Part shown: piece by piece, positions 42,503 to 50,474 of the stretch
How positions within the stretch are numbered: the first letter of the stretch is position 1
Layout of the letters: each line of letters begins with the position of its first letter
Source of the DNA: Providencia sp. R33
Lineage (GTDB): Bacteria; Pseudomonadota; Gammaproteobacteria; Enterobacterales; Enterobacteriaceae
Direction of reading: 5' to 3'
NCBI RefSeq assembly: GCF_019343475.1
Contig: NZ_CP072453.1
Span: 496,001-560,000 of the forward strand
Length of the DNA stretch: 64,000 nucleotides
Notes under the pieces: model-generated
Database searches by the model: none
Told to the model about the DNA's origin: nothing
What the model saw: the letters and a program-made list of their open reading frames with translations, nothing else
Position numbers and translations under genes: made by a program

Positions 42503-43966
42503 GTGAATACACAACAATTAGCGAAATTAAGAACATCAGTGCCAGAAATGAGAAGAGTCAGGCACATCCATTTTGTCGGCATCGGTGGTGCTGGCATGGG
42601 GGGTATCGCTGAAGTGTTGGCAAATGAAGGCTATGAAATTAGTGGTTCAGACTTGGCGCCCAATGCTGTGACTCAACAATTAACCGAATTAGGTGCAACG
42701 ATTTATTTTAATCACCGTCCGGAAAATGTTGAGAATGCTAGCGTGGTTGTCGTTTCAACGGCGATTTCAAGTGAAAACCCTGAAATTCAAGCGGCGAAAG
42801 AACTCCGTATTCCGGTTATTCGCCGTGCAGAAATGTTGGCTGAACTCATGCGTTACCGTCATGGTATCGCTGTTGCGGGAACACACGGTAAAACCACTAC
42901 GACCGCAATGATTTCAAGTATTTACGCTCAAGCAGGTTTAGACCCAACGTTTGTTAACGGTGGGTTAGTGAAGTCAGCGGGCACGCACGCACGCTTAGGT
43001 AGCAGCCGTTACCTGATTGCAGAAGCGGATGAAAGCGATGCATCATTCTTGCATTTGCAACCATTGGTGGCAGTTGTGACCAATATCGAAGCTGACCACA
43101 TGGACACCTACCAAGGTAACTTTGATAATTTAACGGACACGTTCATTAATTTCCTGCATAACTTGCCATTTTATGGCCGTGCAGTGATGTGCATTGATGA
43201 TCCCGTTATCCGTTCATTACTACCTAGGATTGGCCGTTACATCACTACTTATGGTTTCAGTGAAGACGCCGACGTGCGTATCACCAAATATGAACAAAAA
43301 GGCAACCAAGGCTTTTTCACCATTGCACGTGAAAATATGCCGGAATTAACGGTCGTGTTGAACGCGCCGGGTCGCCATAATGCGTTAAACGCCACTGCCG
43401 CGGTTGCGGTTGCGACGGAAGAAGGCATTGATGACTTACACATTTTGTCTGCATTGGTGGAGTTTCAAGGTACTGGCCGCCGTTTTGATTTCTTGGGTAA
43501 TTTTGCATTACGCAATGTTAACGGCAAAGATGGTGAAGTCATGTTAGTGGATGACTATGGTCACCATCCAACAGAAGTGGATGCGACGATTAAAGCGGCA
43601 CGAGCAGGTTGGCCGGATAAACGTATTGTGATGATTTTCCAACCACATCGTTATACTCGTACCCGTGATTTATACGACGACTTTGTCAACGTATTGGGGC
43701 AAGTGGATGTATTGTTGATGCTGGATGTGTATTCAGCGGGTGAAAAGCATGTTGCAGGGGCTGATAGCCGCTCATTATGCCGCACAATTCGTGGTCGTGG
43801 TCAGATTGATCCGATTTATGTTTCAGAACCGGAACACATTTCCCATCTTTTAGCTCAAACTCTTGATGAAAATGATTTAATTTTAGTTCAAGGCGCAGGA
43901 AATATTGGTAAAATAGCCAAAACGCTCGCGGAAACGAAATTACAGCCGCCGATGGTTGAGGAATAA
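42503..43966 (+). CDS. murC: UDP-MurNAc:L-Ala ligase MurC
   Basis: MurC adds L-alanine to UDP-MurNAc, the first peptide step. The start is GTG 42503 with AGAAGCG upstream. The 487-residue protein has HFVGIGGAGMGGIAEVL near residues 24-40, the ATP loop AVAGTHGKTTTTAMIS near 122-137, and EADESDASFLHL. The C-terminal VDDYGHHPTEVDATIKAAR and IFQPHRYTRT are also conserved. 44 bp separate it from murG, the first notable gap in the cluster. Confidence 0.95.
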   Translation: MNTQQLAKLRTSVPEMRRVRHIHFVGIGGAGMGGIAEVLANEGYEISGSDLAPNAVTQQLTELGATIYFNHRPENVENASVVVVSTAISSENPEIQAAKELRIPVIRRAEMLAELMRYRHGIAVAGTHGKTTTTAMISSIYAQAGLDPTFVNGGLVKSAGTHARLGSSRYLIAEADESDASFLHLQPLVAVVTNIEADHMDTYQGNFDNLTDTFINFLHNLPFYGRAVMCIDDPVIRSLLPRIGRYITTYGFSEDADVRITKYEQKGNQGFFTIARENMPELTVVLNAPGRHNALNATAAVAVATEEGIDDLHILSALVEFQGTGRRFDFLGNFALRNVNGKDGEVMLVDDYGHHPTEVDATIKAARAGWPDKRIVMIFQPHRYTRTRDLYDDFVNVLGQVDVLLMLDVYSAGEKHVAGADSRSLCRTIRGRGQIDPIYVSEPEHISHLLAQTLDENDLILVQGAGNIGKIAKTLAETKLQPPMVEE

Positions 43967-43968
43967 AC

Positions 43969-44889
43969 ATGGCAGAGAAAATTGCGGTGCTATTTGGTGG
44001 GACATCAGCTGAACGTGAAGTTTCACTTCAGTCAGGAAATGCCGTGCTGGCAGGGCTTCGCCAAGGCGGGGTTGATGCTCATCCTATTGATACCAAAGAT
44101 TTCCCTGTCGTTACACTAAAAGAAGCAGGTTTTGATAAAGTTTTCATCGCACTACATGGTCGTGGTGGTGAAGATGGTACGATCCAAGGAATGCTCGAAT
44201 ACCTTGGTTTGCCTTACACGGGAAGTGGCGTAATGGCATCGGCACTGAGCATGGATAAACTCAGAACAAAACAATTATGGCAAGGTGCGGGACTAAGTGT
44301 ATCTCCTTATATATACTTAACTAAACAGCAACATTTGCAGATGAGTTGTGAACAAATCACTGCAAAAGTTAACACGCTGGGTTTGCCATTAATTATAAAA
44401 CCAAGTTTAGAGGGTTCGAGTGTTGGCATGAGTAAGGTAGACAGCTTAGATGCACTACCAGCGGCACTTGAATTAGCGTTTCGTTTCGACGAAACCGTAT
44501 TAGTTGAAAAATGGCTAAGTGGCCCTGAATACACCATCGCGGTTTTAGGTGATAAAACCCTACCGTCGATTCGTATCCAACCACCGGGAATATTTTATGA
44601 CTATGAAGCAAAATATTTGTCTGATGAGACTCAATATTTTTGTCCAAGTGGTTTAGATGCACAGCGTGAGTCTGAGCTTGCCGAATTAGCCATGAACGCC
44701 TATTTAGCTGTTGGTTGTGATGGCTGGGGGCGCGTTGATGTGATGCAAGATAGCGATGGTCAGTTTTACTTGTTAGAAGTGAACACTTCACCGGGTATGA
44801 CAAGTCACAGCTTAGTGCCAATGGCTGCGCGTCAGGCAGGTTTAGATTTTTCGCAGTTAGTTGTGCGAATTTTAGAATTGGCTCGTTGA
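43969..44889 (+). CDS. ddlB: D-alanine--D-alanine ligase DdlB
   Basis: DdlB joins two D-Ala with ATP for the MurF reaction. The 306-residue ATP-grasp enzyme has VLFGGTSAEREVSLQSG near 7-23, ALHGRGGEDGTIQGMLEYLG, YTGSGVMASALSMDK, PLIIKPSLEGSSVGMSKV near 141-158, and GWGRVDVMQDSDG. The C-terminal LLEVNTSPGMTSHSLVPMAA carries metal ligands. It starts 2 bp after murC and ends 1 bp before ftsQ. Confidence 0.96.
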   Translation: MAEKIAVLFGGTSAEREVSLQSGNAVLAGLRQGGVDAHPIDTKDFPVVTLKEAGFDKVFIALHGRGGEDGTIQGMLEYLGLPYTGSGVMASALSMDKLRTKQLWQGAGLSVSPYIYLTKQQHLQMSCEQITAKVNTLGLPLIIKPSLEGSSVGMSKVDSLDALPAALELAFRFDETVLVEKWLSGPEYTIAVLGDKTLPSIRIQPPGIFYDYEAKYLSDETQYFCPSGLDAQRESELAELAMNAYLAVGCDGWGRVDVMQDSDGQFYLLEVNTSPGMTSHSLVPMAARQAGLDFSQLVVRILELAR

Positions 44890-44890
44890 T

Positions 44891-45697
44891 ATGTCACAAG
44901 CAGCGTTAAACGTCAGGCATCATAATCATCACAACGATGATGACCCACGTTCTGGTCCAAGTAATGGGTCATTTTTAGGTGGGTTGTTCTTCTTTCTCAT
45001 CGTTGTTGGTACCATCGTTTGGAGCGGTTGGATGGTGATGACGTGGATGAAAGATGCTGACAGGTTACCGATGTCAAAGCTCGTCCTAACAGGTGAGCGG
45101 CACTATACCAAGAACGACGATGTCAGAAAGGCGATTTTATCATTAGGGCAACCGGGTACGTTTATGACTGTTGATGTCAACGCTATCCAAAACCAAATAA
45201 GCATGATGCCATGGATACGCCAAGTCACAGTGCGTAAACAATGGCCAGATGAATTAAAGATTCATATTGTTGAGTATCAACCATTCGCCAGATGGAACGA
45301 TCAAAACATGGTGGATGTGGAAGGCAGGGTATTTAACTTGCCCGCAAGCGAAAGTGGCAAAGGGGATTATGTTTTACTTTATGGCCCACAAGGTAGCCAA
45401 AAAGAGGTCCTAAAAGAGTTAGCCAACTTTAAAAATACGTTAGCGACAAACAAATTAAAACTTAAATCGTTATCAATGACAGCCCGTCATGCGTGGCAGA
45501 TTATTTTGGATAACGACACCCGAATCGAACTGGGTAAAAAGGATGTTTTAGAGCGGTTAAATCGGTTCCTTGAACTATATCCGCTCTTGCAGCAAACAAC
45601 GGACAAACGAGTCGACTATGTTGACTTACGTTATACCAGTGGTGCTGCGGTGGGCTGGGCACCAGTTTTGGTCGATGCACCACCGGGGTTACAATAA
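44891..45697 (+). CDS. ftsQ: Cell division protein FtsQ
   Basis: FtsQ links early and late divisome proteins. The 268-residue bitopic protein has an unusual His/Asp-rich cytoplasmic start (VRHHNHHNDDDPRSG), one TM near residues 29-51, the POTRA domain (LPMSKLVLTGERHYTKNDDVRKAI) and the beta domain with VDVEGRVFNLP and YVDLRYTSGAAVGW. Length and order are standard. 35 bp separate it from ftsA, the position of ftsAZ promoters in E. coli; I do not assign one. Confidence 0.94.
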   Translation: MSQAALNVRHHNHHNDDDPRSGPSNGSFLGGLFFFLIVVGTIVWSGWMVMTWMKDADRLPMSKLVLTGERHYTKNDDVRKAILSLGQPGTFMTVDVNAIQNQISMMPWIRQVTVRKQWPDELKIHIVEYQPFARWNDQNMVDVEGRVFNLPASESGKGDYVLLYGPQGSQKEVLKELANFKNTLATNKLKLKSLSMTARHAWQIILDNDTRIELGKKDVLERLNRFLELYPLLQQTTDKRVDYVDLRYTSGAAVGWAPVLVDAPPGLQ

Positions 45698-45732
45698 AAA
45701 ATATTGCTAATAACTCAAATTAGGCAGAAGAA

Positions 45733-46989
45733 ATGATTAAAGCAACGGACAGAAAATTAGTGGTAGGCCTTGAAATTGGAACTTCAAAGGTATCGGCCCT
45801 TGTTGGCGAAATTCTGCCCGATGGTATGGTTAATATTATCGGGGTGGGAAGCTGTCCATCTCGTGGAATGGATAAAGGCGGCGTAAACGACTTAGAGTCT
45901 GTCGTAAAATGTGTTCAAAGAGCTATCGACCAAGCAGAGCTGATGGCTGATTGCCAAATTTCCTCTGTCTATCTGGCACTTTCAGGTAAACACGTGAGCT
46001 GCCAAAATGAAATTGGTATGGTGCCAGTTTCTGAAGAAGAAGTGACACAAGAAGATGTAGATAGCGTTGTGCATACAGCGAAATCAGTGCGTGTTCGTGA
46101 TGAGCATCGGATTTTGCACGTGATCCCGCAAGAGTTTGCTATCGACTACCAAGAAGGGATTAAAAACCCAGTTGGTTTGTCTGGTGTGCGCATGCAAGCA
46201 AAAGTTCATTTGATTACTTGCCATAATGATATGGCGAAAAATATTGTGAAAGCTGTTGAACGTTGTGGGTTGAAAGTTGACCAACTGATTTTTGCTGGTC
46301 TCGCAGCAAGCTATAGTGTATTAACCGAAGATGAACGTGAATTAGGTGTGTGTGTGGTTGATATCGGTGGTGGTACCATGGATATGGCTGTTTATACTGG
46401 CGGTGCGTTACGCCACACGAAAGTGATCCCTTATGCGGGGAATGTGGTGACTAGCGACATCGCGTATGCTTTCGGTACACCACCAAGTGATGCTGAAGCC
46501 ATCAAAGTACGTCATGGTTGTGCCGTTGGTTCGATTGTGAGTAAAGACGAAACGGTGGAAGTGCCGAGCGTCGGTGGTCGACCACCAAGAAGTTTACAGC
46601 GTCAAACCTTAGCAGAAGTCATCGAGCCGCGGTATACTGAGCTGTTAAACTTAGTAAATGAAGAAATTTTAAATTTACAGGAACAGTTACGTCTACAAGG
46701 TGTCAAACACCATTTGGCGGCAGGTATCGTCTTAACAGGCGGTGCAGCGCAGATTGACGGTTTAGTTGAATGTGCACAAAAAGTGTTCCACACCCAAGTA
46801 AGAATCGGCACTCCGCTAAATATTACTGGGTTAACAGATTACGCGCAGGAGCCATATTACTCCACCGCAGTAGGGCTTCTGCATTACGGTAAAGAAAGTC
46901 ATCTTGGGGATGATACCGAAACAGAAAAGCGTGCCTCAGTCACAGGTTGGTTCAGTAAAATCACCAGTTGGTTGAGAAAAGAATTCTAA
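45733..46989 (+). CDS. ftsA: Cell division protein FtsA
   Basis: FtsA is an actin-like ATPase that tethers FtsZ to the membrane. The 418-residue protein has LVVGLEIGTSKVSALVGEIL near residues 8-27, the 1C domain (SVYLALSGKHVSCQN), VVDIGGGTMDMAVYTGG near 209-225, and the C-terminal amphipathic helix WFSKITSWLRKEF that binds lipid. A 60-bp gap leads to ftsZ. Confidence 0.96.
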   Translation: MIKATDRKLVVGLEIGTSKVSALVGEILPDGMVNIIGVGSCPSRGMDKGGVNDLESVVKCVQRAIDQAELMADCQISSVYLALSGKHVSCQNEIGMVPVSEEEVTQEDVDSVVHTAKSVRVRDEHRILHVIPQEFAIDYQEGIKNPVGLSGVRMQAKVHLITCHNDMAKNIVKAVERCGLKVDQLIFAGLAASYSVLTEDERELGVCVVDIGGGTMDMAVYTGGALRHTKVIPYAGNVVTSDIAYAFGTPPSDAEAIKVRHGCAVGSIVSKDETVEVPSVGGRPPRSLQRQTLAEVIEPRYTELLNLVNEEILNLQEQLRLQGVKHHLAAGIVLTGGAAQIDGLVECAQKVFHTQVRIGTPLNITGLTDYAQEPYYSTAVGLLHYGKESHLGDDTETEKRASVTGWFSKITSWLRKEF

Positions 46990-47049
46990 TTTTAATAAAG
47001 AAGCTTATTATTAGCTTCGAAAGTAGTAAGCACAAAACGGAGAGACATT

Positions 47050-48210
47050 ATGTTTGAACCAATGGAGCTAACTAACGATGCGGTGATTAAAGTCATCGGC
47101 GTTGGTGGCGGCGGCGGTAATGCCGTTGAACACATGGTGCGTGAGCGTATTGAAGGCGTTGAGTTCTTCGCCGTCAACACGGACGCACAGGCACTGCGTA
47201 AAACCGCAGTTGGACAAACTATCCAGATCGGTACCGGTATTACAAAAGGTCTGGGTGCAGGTGCAAACCCTGAAGTCGGCCGCAATGCCGCAGAAGAAGA
47301 TCGCGAAGCGCTACGTAATGCATTAGATGGCGCGGACATGGTCTTCATCGCTGCGGGTATGGGCGGTGGTACAGGCACTGGTGCGGCTCCGGTCGTTGCC
47401 GAAGTGGCTAAAGAATTGGGTATTCTGACAGTTGCAGTCGTGACTAAGCCTTTCAATTTTGAAGGCAAAAAACGTATGGCATTTGCAGAAGCGGGTATCA
47501 CTGAGTTATCAAAACACGTTGACTCACTGATCACTATCCCAAATGACAAATTATTAAAAGTTCTTGGTCGTGGTATCTCATTACTGGATGCTTTTGGTGC
47601 GGCAAACGACGTACTTAAAGGCGCAGTACAGGGTATCGCAGAACTGATTACTCGCCCAGGTTTAATGAACGTGGACTTTGCTGACGTACGTACTGTTATG
47701 TCAGAAATGGGCTACGCGATGATGGGTTCTGGTGTGGCACGCGGTGAAGATAGAGCCGAAGAAGCTGCTGAAATGGCAATTTCTAGCCCATTACTGGAAG
47801 ACATCGACCTGTCAGGCGCTCGTGGTGTGTTAGTCAACATCACCGCTGGCTTCGACCTGCGTTTGGATGAGTTTGAAACGGTAGGTAACACTATCCGTGC
47901 ATTCGCATCTGATAATGCGACTGTGGTAATTGGTACTTCTCTCGACCCAGAAATGCATGAAGAGCTGCGTGTTACTGTTGTTGCAACAGGTATTGGTATG
48001 GACAAACGTCCTGAAATTACCTTAGTGAGCAACAAAATGTCACAGCAAGCGTCAATGGAGCAACGCTATCAGCAAATGCAAAATAGCATGTCTTCATTAA
48101 CCGAAGAGAAACCAGCAGCGGCTAAAGCGGTCAATGACCAAAATACGCAAACAAATAAAGAACCAGATTATCTCGATATTCCTGCGTTCTTGCGTAAACA
48201 GGCCGATTAA
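47050..48210 (+). CDS. ftsZ: Cell division GTPase FtsZ
   Basis: FtsZ polymerises into the Z-ring. The 386-residue protein has VIGVGGGGGNAVEHMV near residues 16-31, the tubulin signature GMGGGTGTGAAPVVAEVAK near 104-122, and the T7-loop NVDFADVRTVM. A Gln-rich linker with QQASMEQRYQQMQ follows, and the conserved C-terminal peptide PDYLDIPAFLRKQAD binds FtsA, ZipA and ZapD. The codon choice and the GGAGAGACATT ribosome site suggest strong expression. Confidence 0.98.
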   Translation: MFEPMELTNDAVIKVIGVGGGGGNAVEHMVRERIEGVEFFAVNTDAQALRKTAVGQTIQIGTGITKGLGAGANPEVGRNAAEEDREALRNALDGADMVFIAAGMGGGTGTGAAPVVAEVAKELGILTVAVVTKPFNFEGKKRMAFAEAGITELSKHVDSLITIPNDKLLKVLGRGISLLDAFGAANDVLKGAVQGIAELITRPGLMNVDFADVRTVMSEMGYAMMGSGVARGEDRAEEAAEMAISSPLLEDIDLSGARGVLVNITAGFDLRLDEFETVGNTIRAFASDNATVVIGTSLDPEMHEELRVTVVATGIGMDKRPEITLVSNKMSQQASMEQRYQQMQNSMSSLTEEKPAAAKAVNDQNTQTNKEPDYLDIPAFLRKQAD

Positions 48211-48221
48211 TTTTATTTATA

Positions 48222-48249
48222 TTGGATTCTCCGCTTTTTGTGCTAAAAT
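48222..48249 (+). promoter_or_regulatory. Candidate lpxC promoter
   Basis: TTGGAT (48222-48227), a 16-bp spacer and an extended -10 TGCTAAAAT (hexamer 48244-48249) lie in the ftsZ-lpxC gap. lpxC has its own promoter in E. coli at this place. Confidence 0.55.
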
Positions 48250-48251
48250 TT

Positions 48252-48283
48252 CCTACTGATTATCTTGTATGATGATCAGTAGG
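48252..48283 (+). other. Inverted repeat in the lpxC leader
   Basis: A perfect 9-bp inverted repeat, CCTACTGAT (48252-48260) and ATCAGTAGG (48275-48283), lies just after the candidate -10 and 26 bp before the lpxC ATG. It would form a 5' UTR hairpin; no T run follows. Confidence 0.6.
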
Positions 48284-48309
48284 ACTTATAACATTGCGAG
48301 AAATAGACG

Positions 48310-49227
48310 ATGATCAAACAACGGACATTAAAACGTATTATCACAGCGACTGGTGTTGGTTTACATACCGGCAAAAAAGTTACGCTGACTTTACGTCCAG
48401 CGCCGGCAAATACCGGGGTCATCTACCGTCGTACTGACCTTAATCCACCGGTTGATTTTCCGGCAGATGCAAAATCAGTTCGTGATACCATGTTATGTAC
48501 TTGCTTAGTCAATGAAGATAACGTACGTATTTCGACTGTTGAGCATTTGAATGCTGCATTAGCAGGGTTAGGTATCGATAACATTGTTATTGAAGTCAAT
48601 GCGCCTGAAATCCCGATTATGGATGGCAGTGCTGCACCGTTTGTTTTCTTACTGCTTGATGGCGGTATTGAAGAATTAAATTGTGCGAAGAAATTTTTAC
48701 GCATTAAAGAAACAGTTCGTGTTGAAGATGGCGATAAGTGGGCAGAAATGAGACCTTACAATGGTTTCAGTCTGGATTTCACTATCGATTTCCAACACCC
48801 GGCGATTGATAGCAGCACTCAGCGCTATTCACTTGATTTCTCTGCAGAATCATTTGTGAGCCAAATCAGCCGCGCACGTACGTTTGGTTTTATGCGTGAT
48901 ATCGAATATCTGCAATCCCAAGGCTTATGCTTAGGCGGCAGTTTCGACTGCGCTATCGTTGTTGATGACTATAGAGTCCTCAATGAAGATGGCTTACGTT
49001 TTGAAGATGAATTCGTTCGTCACAAAATGTTGGATGCAATTGGTGACTTATTTATGTGTGGGCACAACATTATTGGCGCATTCACTGCGTTCAAATCTGG
49101 CCACGCATTGAATAACAAACTTCTGCAAGCGGTTCTTGCGAAAGAATCAGCTTGGGATCTGGTCACCTTTGAAGATGAAGCTGAACTGCCTGTGGCATTC
49201 AAAGCGCCTTCAGCTGTATACGCATAA
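48310..49227 (+). CDS. lpxC: UDP-3-O-acyl-GlcNAc deacetylase LpxC
   Basis: LpxC is the zinc enzyme of the committed lipid A step and is controlled by FtsH proteolysis. The 305-residue protein has TATGVGLHTGKKVTLTLRPA near 11-30, the zinc-site VEHLNAALAGLGIDN near 77-91, RHKMLDAIGDLFMCGHNIIGAF with His and Asp ligands near 237-258, and a general-base His in KSGHALNNKL. The C-terminus ends VAFKAPSAVYA, the type of tail recognised by FtsH in E. coli. Confidence 0.97.
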   Translation: MIKQRTLKRIITATGVGLHTGKKVTLTLRPAPANTGVIYRRTDLNPPVDFPADAKSVRDTMLCTCLVNEDNVRISTVEHLNAALAGLGIDNIVIEVNAPEIPIMDGSAAPFVFLLLDGGIEELNCAKKFLRIKETVRVEDGDKWAEMRPYNGFSLDFTIDFQHPAIDSSTQRYSLDFSAESFVSQISRARTFGFMRDIEYLQSQGLCLGGSFDCAIVVDDYRVLNEDGLRFEDEFVRHKMLDAIGDLFMCGHNIIGAFTAFKSGHALNNKLLQAVLAKESAWDLVTFEDEAELPVAFKAPSAVYA

Positions 49228-49237
49228 TTATTATGCG

Positions 49238-49259
49238 GCTAGCCCAAATCTGGGTTAGC
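49238..49259 (+). terminator. Hairpin at the end of lpxC, overlapping the DUF721 gene end
   Basis: GCTAGCCCA (49238-49246) pairs with TGGGTTAGC (49251-49259) with one G-U pair and a 4-base loop. The tail CGCTTTCT is only partly T-rich. It lies between two convergent genes. Confidence 0.55.
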
Positions 49260-49776
49260 GCTTTCTGTTGGTTGCACTAGTACTCTCTCCGGCTAGTGCA
49301 GCCAGCCGCTCAAACCTTTCTTTTAATCCTTTCGGGCTATTTTCTGCCAATTTCAATAGTGCTTGTGCTGTCTGTGTGCTTATCTGCCTTTCGTTCATTT
49401 TTTGTGTTGGTGTGACCGTTCGGTTAGTTAGTGAACTATTTTGTTTAGGTTTTCGCATTAAATCGGGATTGATTCTGATGTCGATAGACGATAATGATGG
49501 TAGAATAGATGTTCTTAATGCGGAAAGTAGATTTAATTTTTCGTAATTAAGACGGGTCATCCAACTGGCATTTGCTACTTCAATGACCATAATATTATTA
49601 CGGTAGTTTGCAACACGGCACATTGGCTTAATTTCAGCCGGCAATAAGCCCTTTACAGCGCGGTTCAGCTTGATAATGGCTTTTGCATTTCGCTGAATAG
49701 TTTGTAAAGTATTTGATGAATTTGCCAATGATCCCTCAAGAACATCGAAAAGTGCTTGTGGATGACTATCTCTCAT
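49255..49776 (-). CDS. DciA-like DUF721 protein
   Basis: This 173-residue protein fits the DUF721 family: a basic N-terminal block ALFDVLEGSL then LNRAVKGLLP, followed by VANYRNNIMVIEVANASWMTRLNYEKLNLLSALR, a KH-like fold typical of DciA. The C-terminus is a long polar linker ending basic (STSATNRKR). DciA loads the replicative helicase DnaB in bacteria that lack DnaC; E. coli has a phage-derived dnaC and lacks this gene between lpxC and secM. Whether it loads helicase here cannot be read. It is convergent with lpxC and divergent from secM. Confidence 0.75.
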   Translation of the reverse strand: MRDSHPQALFDVLEGSLANSSNTLQTIQRNAKAIIKLNRAVKGLLPAEIKPMCRVANYRNNIMVIEVANASWMTRLNYEKLNLLSALRTSILPSLSSIDIRINPDLMRKPKQNSSLTNRTVTPTQKMNERQISTQTAQALLKLAENSPKGLKERFERLAALAGESTSATNRKR

Positions 49777-49853
49777 TTGTGGCTCCGGCTAACAATGATG
49801 AAAACTAATGTACAGATAATAATATTGTCACGTATTCATTATATAAGAGTTTA

Positions 49854-50381
49854 ATGGGCATTTTAAATTTTTGGCGACAACTCGGTAGAAAATACTTTTG
49901 GTCCCACCTGTTATTAGGTGTGGTTGCCACGGGTGTCGGCTTGCCTACAATTTTAAATGCCCTTTCTGAATCTCAGCTTACGCAAGTTAATTCATCTCCT
50001 GCGAACCGCCAAAACCAAGCGGTTAATGCCTTCGATAACTTATTTGCGCAGCAAAATTCCCAGCGTTCGTCTTCCTCTTCATCATACTCGGTTAATTATT
50101 GGCAGCAACATGCAGTGCGCAATGTTATTCGCCAACTCACCTTTGCTTTTTCTGCCAATGAAGATGATGACGTCGCGACTGCAAAAGAAGAATCTGAACA
50201 ACTTATTGCACCGCAATTGATGCTAGACACGCTCTATGCCATGTTGGCAGAGCGTTCGCTTCAAACGCACGAAAGCACGGTGCTAGTCAGCCATTATATT
50301 TACCCTCACTTTATTACCTACCAACCTGCGATTTGGGTTGCACGAGTACATGGCATTCGTGCTGGTCCATTAACTGCTTGA
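49854..50381 (+). CDS. secM: Secretion monitor SecM with translation-arrest motif
   Basis: SecM is a short-lived secreted peptide whose ribosome stalling exposes the secA ribosome site when Sec export is slow. The 175-residue frame has an N-terminal signal-like segment (YFWSHLLLGVVATGVGLP, residues ~14-31) and a weakly conserved middle. The C-terminal arrest peptide is YQPAIWVARVHGIRAGP at residues 156-172, with stop three codons later. The E. coli motif is FxxxxWIxxxxGIRAGP; the Trp, Gly-Ile-Arg-Ala-Gly-Pro and spacing are kept, but Phe is Tyr and Ile is Val. The position before secA is as expected. Confidence 0.92.
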   Translation: MGILNFWRQLGRKYFWSHLLLGVVATGVGLPTILNALSESQLTQVNSSPANRQNQAVNAFDNLFAQQNSQRSSSSSSYSVNYWQQHAVRNVIRQLTFAFSANEDDDVATAKEESEQLIAPQLMLDTLYAMLAERSLQTHESTVLVSHYIYPHFITYQPAIWVARVHGIRAGPLTA

Positions 50382-50474
50382 TCTCTCATAGATTTATCAA
50401 CTCAATGTTGAGAAAATCTGCGCCTTAAATTTATGAAATAATAAATAACTTATTGATTTAATGAGATTAAAAGT

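Noticed and set aside
46992..47549. 185-codon antisense frame over the start of ftsZ
   Set aside because: It is the mirror of the strongly biased ftsZ codons and lacks any recognisable motif.
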